The position numbers and the translations under genes were made by a program. Positions 27,922 to 35,870 of a stretch of 64,000 bases of DNA are shown piece after piece. This DNA is from Ktedonobacter racemifer DSM 44963 (lineage in GTDB: Bacteria; Chloroflexota; Ktedonobacteria; Ktedonobacterales; Ktedonobacteraceae): the NCBI RefSeq assembly GCF_000178855.1, contig NZ_ADVG01000003.1:1-64000 (forward strand), in the 5' to 3' direction. Below the pieces are notes generated by a model that was not told the DNA's origin, did not search any database, and saw nothing but the letters and a program-made list of their open reading frames with translations. The stretch's first letter is position 1; every line of letters begins with the position of its first letter.

Positions 27922-28284
27922 ATGAACCCAGAAACGAACAAGATTGTTGTGAGACGCTATATGGAGATGTGGAATACGGGGAATGTGATACTGGCTGATG
28001 AAGTGCTTGCTCCTACCTGGGTAGATCACGCGCATCCAGAGGTGCGAAGCCCTGAAGGTGTGAAACAAGCAGTGCTCAAGATTCGAGCAGCCTTTCCTGA
28101 CTTCCGTATCACCATCGAGAACATGGTAAGCGAAGGGGACCTGGTTGCGCTGCGCGGCACTGTCCGAACAGAAATCGTCTCACGAGTCATGTGGTTTGTG
28201 CGTCTCGACGATGGGAAGATGCGAGAAATGTGGACTGGTTCTGAGATATCGCAGGAAGTCCTCTCGTTTAGCGCGAAGGGCTGA
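27922..28284 (+). CDS. SnoaL-like/ester cyclase family protein
   Basis: The 120-aa protein fits the NTF2-like SnoaL fold: an N-terminal helix (NKIVVRRYMEMWNTGNVILA), VDHAHPEVRSPEGVKQAV, FPDFRITIENMVSEGDLVAL with its central strands, and a late sheet with KMREMWTGSE. Family members range from polyketide cyclases to stress-related proteins of unknown role. It is third in the TetR cluster, preceded by an AAAAGGAAAAG purine stretch. It ends shortly before a hairpin at 28346-28382. Confidence 0.8.
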   Translation: MNPETNKIVVRRYMEMWNTGNVILADEVLAPTWVDHAHPEVRSPEGVKQAVLKIRAAFPDFRITIENMVSEGDLVALRGTVRTEIVSRVMWFVRLDDGKMREMWTGSEISQEVLSFSAKG

Positions 28285-28345
28285 GAGCCAAACGAGGATA
28301 TGCGCGTGGTCGCTCTGTATGGGAACTCACATCTGTCAAGCAATC

Positions 28346-28382
28346 ATACAAAATCGAAGCCTGGCGGGCTCCGATTTTGTAT
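28346..28382. terminator. hairpin between SnoaL gene and IS630
   Basis: ATACAAAATCG and CGATTTTGTAT enclose a GC-rich centre with AGCC/GGCT pairing. It may terminate the TetR cluster or be the left end of the following IS630 element. Confidence 0.45.
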
Positions 28383-28427
28383 GGGGGTGAGTTATGTCTT
28401 CGAGAGGACAAAAAGGGGCTGACGTCT

Positions 28428-29602
28428 ATGAAAACCTCCCACTCCCGTTACCCCGTGAGATTGAGTCAAGAGCAACGCCGATGGTTAGAAATGATGATGC
28501 ATACCAGCACGACTCCGGCTAAACACTACGTCGTGGCGCGGGTGCTCCTGATGAGCGATCAATGGCAAGGAAAACCCGGTCACACTGATGGGCAGATTGC
28601 CGAGGCGCTCTCCATCAGTCGCCGCACGGTGATTCGCGTCAAACAGCGCTTTGTGCAAGGGAGCCTGGAAGTGGCTCTCACCGGAAGCTTTCCGCGCGAA
28701 CACCCCGAGCGGCGGTGCCTAGATGGCAAAGGAGAGGCACAATTGATCGCCCTGGCGTGTAGCAAGGCTCCTGACGGACACCAGCGCTGGACGGTGCGAT
28801 TGCTGGCTGATCGCATGGCGCAACTGGAGTATGTGGAACACATCGGCCCGGAAACAGTGAGAACGACGCTCAAAAAAACGAGCTGAAGCCGTGGCTGAAA
28901 AAATCGTGGTGTTTTCCCAAAGAGGCGGACGGCGACTTTGTCTATCATATGGAGGATGTGCTGGATGTCTATTGCCAGCCCTACGATCCCTCGGTTCCCC
29001 ACATCTGCATGGATGAGATGGGTAAAAATCTGGTCAAAGGCAAATATCCCCCTGAGCCAGCCAAACCGGGGCAGGTCGCCCGCGAAGACTACACCTACGA
29101 AAAACAGGGAAGTGCCAACCTCTTCATTGCCTATGAGCCACTGGCGGGCAAACGCTGCCTGAAAGTCACTGAGCACCGAACCAAGAAGGATTGGGCGCTG
29201 TTCATGCAAGAGATTCTGGAAAAACAGTATCCCGAAGCAAAGAAAGTCGTCCTGGTGCTGGACAATCTCAACACGCACACCCCCGCTTCTTTTTACGAGC
29301 TCCTCCCACCAGAACAGGCCAAAGCGCTGGCAGATCGTCTGGAAATTCACTACACACCCAAGCATGCGAGCTGGCTCAACATTGCCGAGATCGAATTCTC
29401 CGTGCTGGCGCGGCAGGGTCTGGCGCACAACATCGCGACCATCGAGGAACTGTGTCAACAAGTGCAAAGTTGGCAGGAGCACCGCAACCAGCGCGTGGGT
29501 ATCATCAACTGGCAATTTCGGACAGCAGATGCGCGCCTCAAACTCAAGCGGCTCTATCCCGTTCAATCACCTATTGGTCAGCCTTCGGAGACTATTATGT
29601 GA
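28428..29602 (+). CDS. IS630 family transposase in two overlapping frames
   Basis: Frame 1 (28428 to 28886) has the helix-turn-helix part (GQIAEALSISRRTVIRVKQR) and ends TTLKKTS. Seven A residues at 28872-28878 precede the stop; shifting by -1 there gives LKKNELKPWLKKSWCF and then the DDE half: ICMDEMGKNLVKG (Asp), VLVLDNLNTHTPASF (Asp) and HASWLNIAEIEFSVLARQGL (Glu), ending at 29602. IS630 elements commonly use a -1 shift or transcript slippage between two frames, so this copy may be active. AAGGGG precedes ATG 28428. A simple one-base deletion in the A-run is the alternative. Confidence 0.82.
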
Positions 29603-29669
29603 CAGAGTGAGAGAGTTGAAGCAATCACTCCAGTGCAAAGTCACATCTACTCCAGTGCAAAAACAAAAT

Positions 29670-29831
29670 CTACAACAATTTCTGGCCCAGCAGACTCGCA
29701 CGCAGCTGCTCAATACTCCTCCTGCGGAACGGCTCCTCAGGAGGAAGACTGAGCACACGATGACACTGTCGCTCACGCGCATACATCGCCTGCAATGTCG
29801 CATCGATGATTTCCTGGTGCTTTGGGGTCAT
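29670..29831 (-). CDS. possible small protein, 53 aa
   Basis: The product starts MTPKHQEIIDATLQAMYARE with AGGAG 7 nt upstream and ends SLLGQKLL. It is helical and charged, with no family I know. The start signal is good; absence of context keeps confidence low. Confidence 0.35.
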   Translation of the reverse strand: MTPKHQEIIDATLQAMYARERQCHRVLSLPPEEPFRRRSIEQLRASLLGQKLL

Positions 29832-29930
29832 CTCAGCTCCTCGCGCCGTCACCAGCTCCAGGCGATTCCTGGCTTCTCTGGGGACGTTCTTTCCTGCTCC
29901 CTCGCATTTCGGAGACACACACTACACCCC

Positions 29931-30140
29931 CTACGGTTCACACCCGCTCTGCAAGCCGTCACAGACGTGTCTTTTCCTGTCTGGGACGTGCCCCCACCTT
30001 CCATCGTAGGCGCGTCCAGAAAACACATCCTCTTGCAGGCCCTTTGTGTCCACGGGCACCATCCTTCCCGCTGGAGCACCAACGAATGCGAACACCACCT
30101 GCGGACAAGAACGCGCCTGCGGGTCCACAACCAAGAACAA
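29931..30140 (-). CDS. possible small protein, about 69 aa
   Basis: The frame opens at a TTG and reads LFLVVDPQARSCPQVVFAFV, then GAPAGRMVPVDTKGLQEDVF to a stop at 29931. It looks protein-like but has no clear ribosome-binding site and no recognised family. It lies just upstream of the 53-aa frame on the same strand. Confidence 0.22.
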   Translation of the reverse strand: MFLVVDPQARSCPQVVFAFVGAPAGRMVPVDTKGLQEDVFSGRAYDGRWGHVPDRKRHVCDGLQSGCEP

Positions 30141-30328
30141 CCAGGCCTCAGCGCCTGAAGGTACAAGAACGCTCCTGTCTGTTCTTCTTATTGAAACGTT
30201 TTGAAGACCTCGCTTGCTCGTAAATGGCCCCCCTTATTATAGCTATGAATGGCTCTTTTAACAGTTCCATTGTCGTAGTATACTGCTGCCATCAAGATGT
30301 TGTGTGTAAGTGCGAAGAGTTGACAGAT

Positions 30329-30452
30329 TTTAGGGGTCTTGGTCACTTTCGGTGTTTAAACACAGCAAGAGATTGCTCCAGAAAGCCCGGAAGCCTTTTC
30401 CCTCGTGTCTGTTGATGAGCTTAAACACCGAAAGTGACCAAGACCCCTAAAA
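30329..30452. mobile_element. 124-bp element with 32-bp perfect inverted repeats
   Basis: TTTTAGGGGTCTTGGTCACT and onward to GTTTAA (30329-30360) is exactly inverted at 30421-30452, enclosing 60 bp. It has no ORF and no copy elsewhere in the window. It looks like a MITE whose parent IS is not in the window. Confidence 0.65.
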
Positions 30453-30560
30453 CCTGATCACTCGTCACCTTATTTACCAAGCCTTGCTTAAGGAAAACAG
30501 GCGCTGAAAAAACCTGAGATCCTTTTACTTCCTAACAAAAATTCATTGATGGAGACCCCT

Positions 30561-31136
30561 ATGCTCGATTTTAGTGCAGTGACAAGCGGCTCTCAGACCC
30601 TGGCAGACATAGCCGCTGGTCTGACAAAGACCGATCTTTATCAGCTTACCGATGAAACGATCAATGTAATGCAAGAGATCATTACTGATACAGTTGATGC
30701 GGACGTGACATTCGTGCCGCTAGATCCCCAGGCGAACGATACCTTTGGGAATTCTGAAGAGGCCGCCCTGGCGTGGACCCTGGGCCACGTGGTGGTTCAC
30801 GCCACCGCTTCATCCGAAGAGGCCGCCGCCCTGGCTCTCGTGCTGGCCCGTGGTCTGCAGGTTGAGGGTCGTTCACGTTACGAGACTCCCTGGGAGAGCG
30901 TGACAAGTATCGCTCAGGTGCGCCAGCGTCTTGAGGAGAGCCGTCGTATGCGTAAAGCTATGCTCGACGCGTGGCCTGACGAGCCTCACCTGGATACTAT
31001 AATGACATATTCATTCTTCCCGCAAGCTGGCGAACTCAATGCCATTGGCCGCTTTATCCTGGGTTTATACCACGATGCATCTCATCTGGATCAAATGCGT
31101 GAAATAGTGCACCAGGCAAGCGCGTCTCGTGTGTGA
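30561..31136 (+). CDS. DinB-like superfamily protein
   Basis: The 191-aa protein is predicted to be a four-helix DinB-like metalloenzyme fold: TDLYQLTDETINVMQEIITD, then AWTLGHVVVHATASSEEAAA with a helix-capping His, and HDASHLDQMREIV near the C-terminus, giving the three spaced His ligands (GHVVVHA, HDASH). Members include thiol S-transferases and proteins of unknown role. I use ATG 30561 because GGAG lies 6 nt upstream; ATG 30546 is less well placed. It is a single gene. Confidence 0.72.
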   Translation: MLDFSAVTSGSQTLADIAAGLTKTDLYQLTDETINVMQEIITDTVDADVTFVPLDPQANDTFGNSEEAALAWTLGHVVVHATASSEEAAALALVLARGLQVEGRSRYETPWESVTSIAQVRQRLEESRRMRKAMLDAWPDEPHLDTIMTYSFFPQAGELNAIGRFILGLYHDASHLDQMREIVHQASASRV

Positions 31137-31436
31137 CATTGTTGTGATGGGGCGGCTAAAGTCGCTCCATAGCTCTGCAAAAATGCTAACGCCAAAACAA
31201 AAGTACAGTGTGCTGGCTATTTAGCATATCCGTTCCAAAATCTCTGACTCATGCCAAGAAACGAGAGGCAGAAAAAGCACGGAAAGGGTTTATCTCAAGT
31301 GGATACACCCCATCGTCAGCACGCCAGACCTCTGCGATGAGGCAAGAGGACTTGTTCTCTTTGCTCAATGAAGCAAAGGGTCAGACTGCACAGAAACACA
31401 TTCGTACATCTTCTCTTTTCTCTGGCTTTTGGCTAT

Positions 31437-32555
31437 TTAGGCGGCCCTCCGGTAGTCATGGTGTAACCTACCCAACATGGGAATGGCGATCACCCGGCTT
31501 GGGGGCTTCAGAAGAGAAGCAGACGGAACCGATGGTACCGGAATGCGTTGCCCCAGCCCTTGATGGGGTCGAGCCTGGTTGAAGTAGACCGTATAGGCAT
31601 TGAGGAGCCGATGGAGTTGCTTCTCATGGAAGATCAGGGAATGATCCAAGCATTCTCGCCTCACACTTCCCAGAAAGCGTTCACACACAGCATTGGCACG
31701 CGGCGTTCGGTATGGTGTGCGAAGCACCTTGATCCCACTCGTTGCGGCCACGCGAGCAAAATTCGGCCCGAATTTGCGATCATTATCCCTGATCAGATAC
31801 TTGGGTGTTTGCCCATACGGAGTCGCTTCGCGCAGTTGTTGCGCGACCCAGGGATCGGTCGGCGATCGCGTCACGTTCACATGGATCACCTGGCGCGACT
31901 GGAGTTCGATGATGAAAAAAGCAAAAAGTGGGCGGAAGAAGAGATCAGTCACCTGTAAGAAATCACAGGCCCACACGCCTGCCGCGTGATTGCGCAAGAA
32001 CGTTTTCCAACTCTGCCCATTCGGTCGTCTCCGGCGAATGGGCCTCATATATTTCTGGATAGTTCGTTTGCTCACGCGAATATCCAACTTGAGCAGTTCT
32101 CCCCGAATACGCTCCGCGCCCCAAAGTCGATTCTTCGCGGCCATTTCCTTGATCAAGCAGATCGTCTCAGGTGAGAGCTTCGACTTTCTCGCGCATGCCT
32201 TCGTTTTGCGCTTCCAGAACAGACGGAAGAGTTCACGATGCCAGCGCAGGAGCGTCTCTGGCTGGACCAGGAAGAGTGACTGTTTCCAGGTTCGGGCCAT
32301 CCTGGCAAGAAGCACCAGGAGAAGCCGGTCCGTCTTCCGGTAGGTCGGTCGCTTGACCTGTCGACGGAGAATGATCAGTTGCTGCCGTAAGAGCGCATTT
32401 TCCGCCAGCAGTTCCAATTTCCCTTTAGTCAGATCGGCAAGCGTACCGGGCACAAGGGAGGTTGCCGATGGTTTGACCCAACAGAGAACGCGTTCGAGAA
32501 ATGTTTGGAAGTTGAAAGACAGGCATCGCTTGACCGAGGAAAATACCCACCACAC
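31437..32555 (-). CDS. integrase-core (rve) transposase, IS3/IS481-like
   Basis: After a leader with ELLAENALLRQQLIILRRQV (a helix seen before this family's catalytic core) come a helix-turn-helix-like KNRLWGAERIRGELLKLDI and the rve domain: GVWACDFLQVTDLFFRPLFA (Asp), RDNDRKFGPNFARVAATSGI (Asp) and ANAVCERFLGSVRRECLDHS (Glu), ending with the YNQARPHQGLGQR-type tail (YFNQARPHQGLGQRIP). All three acidic residues are present. The start is uncertain: GTG 32555 has AAGAGG 8 nt upstream, while the longer frame to 32909 has no family match. Element ends were not found. Confidence 0.75.
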   Translation of the reverse strand: MWWVFSSVKRCLSFNFQTFLERVLCWVKPSATSLVPGTLADLTKGKLELLAENALLRQQLIILRRQVKRPTYRKTDRLLLVLLARMARTWKQSLFLVQPETLLRWHRELFRLFWKRKTKACARKSKLSPETICLIKEMAAKNRLWGAERIRGELLKLDIRVSKRTIQKYMRPIRRRRPNGQSWKTFLRNHAAGVWACDFLQVTDLFFRPLFAFFIIELQSRQVIHVNVTRSPTDPWVAQQLREATPYGQTPKYLIRDNDRKFGPNFARVAATSGIKVLRTPYRTPRANAVCERFLGSVRRECLDHSLIFHEKQLHRLLNAYTVYFNQARPHQGLGQRIPVPSVPSASLLKPPSRVIAIPMLGRLHHDYRRAA

Positions 32556-32952
32556 AAATAGAACCTCTTCTTTGTAAAAATGGCATATGGTTGGAGTGCA
32601 TACACAGAATGGGCAGTGTTGATTGTACACGCATCTCACGTGCTTGGCAAGAAAGCTCATTTCATTGTTCATAACAGGCTGATTTCCCGAACAGATGTCC
32701 CAAGTAGCCAGCACAAGGATGATGCGAGGATTAATGCGCGTGGGAGACGCCTGTTCCCCCGCTATCGAGCAATGAGCTTGCATTTGTGACATAGGAAAAC
32801 TCTTTCTTCTTCTATGAAAAACTACTTTATGCAGGAGATCTTGTAGGGCCCATGCTAACATGGCCTTATTCGCGCCGTGAGAACGTATCGCCCGGCGAAG
32901 AGAGTTCATGCAAGCATGGACCCTATAACGCGCCGTTTGGCGTGCATATTGC

Positions 32953-33408
32953 CTACTTTTCCAGATCCTTCAGGTATTGATGTTTATCAATCTGATGTCT
33001 CTGCCACTCGCGCTGACCCAGTTCGTTGAGCTGCTGAAACTCTTCATCGCTGAGTTCAATGTTGGTAGCTGCTATATTCTCCTCCAGGTGCTTCAGCTGG
33101 CTGGTGCCAGGGATTGGCAACATGATGGGGCTACGCTTCAGTATCCATGCGAGGGCGATACCACTGGGAGTCGTATGTTTCTCTTTCGCGAGAGCATCGA
33201 GTGGGGAGCCTGGCTGTGTCATGCTCCCCGCAGCCAGCGGAAACCAGGGAATAAACCCGATATTGGCGCGTTGGCAATACTCAAGCACATCCTCGCTCTG
33301 GCACATCACTAGATTGTAGAGATTCTGGACCGTTACAACCTGGAAGAACTTCTGCGCGGCTTCAATTTGCTCAACCGTGACCTCGCTAATCCCTCTTTTG
33401 TCAGAGAG
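32953..33408 (-). pseudogene. aldo/keto reductase, C-terminal fragment
   Basis: The minus strand reads GISEVTVEQIEAAQKFFQVV, NLYNLVMCQSEDVLEYC, FIPWFPLAAGSM, then IALAWILKRSPIMLPIPGTS and NIAATNIELSDEEFQQLNEL. This is the second half of an aldo/keto reductase TIM barrel with its NADPH-binding PIPGTS segment. The catalytic Asp-Tyr-Lys-His half is absent. The break lies just before inverted-duplication copy B. Confidence 0.8.
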
Positions 33409-33854
33409 GGAGAGACAGCCAGTGAGGTATGGAGAGCACCACCCTCTGCAAGCCAAGGACTCTTCAACGTCCCTGCCCAAAAACACGGTGCTCTGTTTTG
33501 AGCACCTACCATCTCTGACAGAAGAGGGTAATGCTGTATTCCTTAATGGCGCTATCATTTCTACAAGCCGAGACCTGCGAACAGTCGACCTCTCTTTGGA
33601 CTCCAGACCTCGGTTCATCGCTTTATCCATGTCATTGAGGAACGTAGCACTAGCAAGGGGCAGAGTCCCTTGACCCCGTTCGTCTGACTTGCCATCGGGG
33701 TAACTAGCAAGTGTTTCATGTAGTTGTTTTCTTTCTGGAGGTAGTCTATCTTAATAATAGACTTGCTTGAAGAGCCAATTTATATTATTATGGCAGTGCC
33801 ATTTTTGAGTAAAAAATTTTTGAGCGCTTTCAGCAAAGGGAGCAACAGTAACTT

Positions 33855-35366
33855 ATGCCAAAGCGGGCGAAACCGGTGGATAAACCGGAGATTATACTTG
33901 ATCAGAACGCGCAGGCGCCGCTCTATCGCCAGCTTTATGAGCGCTTGCGGGCGCAAATCCTGGCGGGCCAGTTGGAGACGGGAACACGCCTCCCCTCGAC
34001 GCGTGTCCTGGCTAGCCAGCTAGGGGTATCGCGTAATACGACGGCTCTGGCCTACGAACAGTTATTGCTGGAGGGATATCTGGAGAGCCGGGTGGGAGAT
34101 GGGACGCGGGTAGCTCGCTTAGAGCCGGAGCAACTGGCGCAGGCGGGCGGAAAGGCGTCAAAACAAGGTAGAAAAGGGACGCCAGCGATACAGCATGCCT
34201 TGCTGGCGCGGCGTAGTCAAATCCTGCTCGACGAGTTTGTAGCGGGACATGTGGTAGAGGTAAGCCCAGACAAAGATGTGTTCCTGGTGGGTTATCCTGA
34301 AGTGGCGTACTTTCCCTATGAGATCTGGGCCAGGCTGATAGCGAAACATGCCCGGCAATCGTTGCAAGCTTATGCACGTTACCGGGATGTACAGGGCTAC
34401 GCGCCCTTGCGCGAGGCCATTGCAGCCCACATCGGCATTACGCGTGGTGTACATTGTATGCCTGAACAGATCATACTCACAGCCGGAGCACAGGGCGCGC
34501 TAGATCTGGTGGCGCGCGTATTGCTCGATCCTGGCGAGCAGTCCTGGGTTGAGGATCCGGGCTACTTTGGGGCCAGGGGTGCGTTAATGGCTGCAGGAGC
34601 CATTATGCTGCCAGTGCCTGTGGATCGCCAGGGTATCAGTGTCGCGGCAGGGCGACGGCTTAAAGGCGAGGCGCGCCTGGCGGTAGTGACCCCCTCACAT
34701 CAGTTTCCTACAGGGGTCACCATGAGCCTGGTCCGGCGCCTGGAGTTGCTAGAATGGGCGAGGGAGACGCAAGGCTGGATCGTAGAGGATGACTATGATA
34801 GCGAGTATCGTTACAGCGGGCGGCCTCTGGAGGCGTTGCATGGCCTTGATCGTGTGGGGCGCGTGATCTATATTGGCACCTTTAGCAAGGTGCTCTTTCC
34901 CTCGTTGCGCCTGGGATATATGGTTGTGCCACCGCAGTTGCTGGAGGGCTTTCTCGCCACCCGCCGCTTCGTCGATGTACACCCGCCGCTGCTGGAGCAG
35001 ATGGCCTTGACCGATTTTATTACCGAGGGGCATTTCGCGCGCTACCTACGCAAGATGCGTGGACTCTACATGGAGCGGCGCGATGCCCTGGTGAAGGCCT
35101 TGAGCCAGGAGCTGGGCAATATTCTGGACGTTACAATACCAGAGGCTGGCATCCACCTGGTTGCCTGGCTGCCGGAGGGGGGAAGCGCCGATAGCGTAGT
35201 CGAACTGGCTGCAAAACAAGGCTTGCGTATACTGCCCGTCTCGCAATTTAGCATGCAACCCCTCAAGCGTGATGGCCTTGTGCTTGGTTTCGCAAATGCG
35301 ACCCCAGAGGCGCTACGAGCAGATGTGCATGCCCTGGCGCGTGTTTTGCGGAGTGCGCTTACATAG
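33855..35366 (+). CDS. MocR-type regulator, copy B
   Basis: This is the same 503-residue protein as at 23376-24887, with the GntR helix-turn-helix, the aminotransferase-like domain and PLP lysine K345. Upstream sequence is nearly identical too, with a small difference around 33780. Two intact copies may raise dosage, or one may be free to drift. The gene faces inward to the duplication and has no obvious partner operon. Confidence 0.92.
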   Translation: MPKRAKPVDKPEIILDQNAQAPLYRQLYERLRAQILAGQLETGTRLPSTRVLASQLGVSRNTTALAYEQLLLEGYLESRVGDGTRVARLEPEQLAQAGGKASKQGRKGTPAIQHALLARRSQILLDEFVAGHVVEVSPDKDVFLVGYPEVAYFPYEIWARLIAKHARQSLQAYARYRDVQGYAPLREAIAAHIGITRGVHCMPEQIILTAGAQGALDLVARVLLDPGEQSWVEDPGYFGARGALMAAGAIMLPVPVDRQGISVAAGRRLKGEARLAVVTPSHQFPTGVTMSLVRRLELLEWARETQGWIVEDDYDSEYRYSGRPLEALHGLDRVGRVIYIGTFSKVLFPSLRLGYMVVPPQLLEGFLATRRFVDVHPPLLEQMALTDFITEGHFARYLRKMRGLYMERRDALVKALSQELGNILDVTIPEAGIHLVAWLPEGGSADSVVELAAKQGLRILPVSQFSMQPLKRDGLVLGFANATPEALRADVHALARVLRSALT

Positions 35367-35384
35367 ACGCCACTTTGACTCAAG

Positions 35385-35430
35385 TAGCCGCGTACGCCAG
35401 TAGCGGGCCCGCTACTGGCGTACGCGGCTA
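35385..35430. terminator. 46-bp perfect palindrome after MocR copy B
   Basis: This is the second copy of the palindrome at 23312-23357, centred on GGGCCC and placed 19 bp after the MocR stop. Confidence 0.6.
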
Positions 35431-35597
35431 TTGCTCCGTGGTCCGTTTATAATATGAATTCATTTTGAGCCTCGGAAAGAGGCGCATCCCATTTTCGTGT
35501 TCAGAGGAGCTCGGCTTGTACACGCTATTCATCCTCTCTCGATTGTGTGGGCAGAACCAACCACTCCTGGAAATCCGAGAGATCTGGACGCCGTAGG

Positions 35598-35743
35598 CTA
35601 GGCCAGAACCTCGACCAGGAACCCGCCTGGCGCTTGAACATAAAATGTCCAGGCATGACTCCGTTCCGGGGGCTTCATTTCAAATCCGTCGTCTTTCAAG
35701 CGTTGATAGATCTCGTTAACACGCTCCTCGCTTTCTTGGACCT
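35598..35743 (-). pseudogene. glyoxalase/VOC C-terminal fragment, copy B
   Basis: This is the same 47-codon VOC tail as at 23001-23144, here directly joined (through CTTAG) to IS110 flanking DNA. Since IS110 DNA borders the fragment in both copies, IS110 insertion probably broke the VOC gene before the block was duplicated. Confidence 0.65.
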
Positions 35744-35870
35744 AAGTTCCTCCGAAAATTCTCCGGCTCCCTTGGAGACAAAGAAACGCATAGGAAACCA
35801 GAGGGGCAAAAGCGGAGTGCTCATGCTCCTGGTGAAAGGATCATGTGCTGTTGAAACAAGGGAGTACGAG

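Noticed and set aside
29931-30166. 105-codon reverse frame starting MYLQALRPGC
   Set aside because: It overlaps the more protein-like 69-codon frame and is rich in Arg, Cys and Trp, as expected for a shadow.
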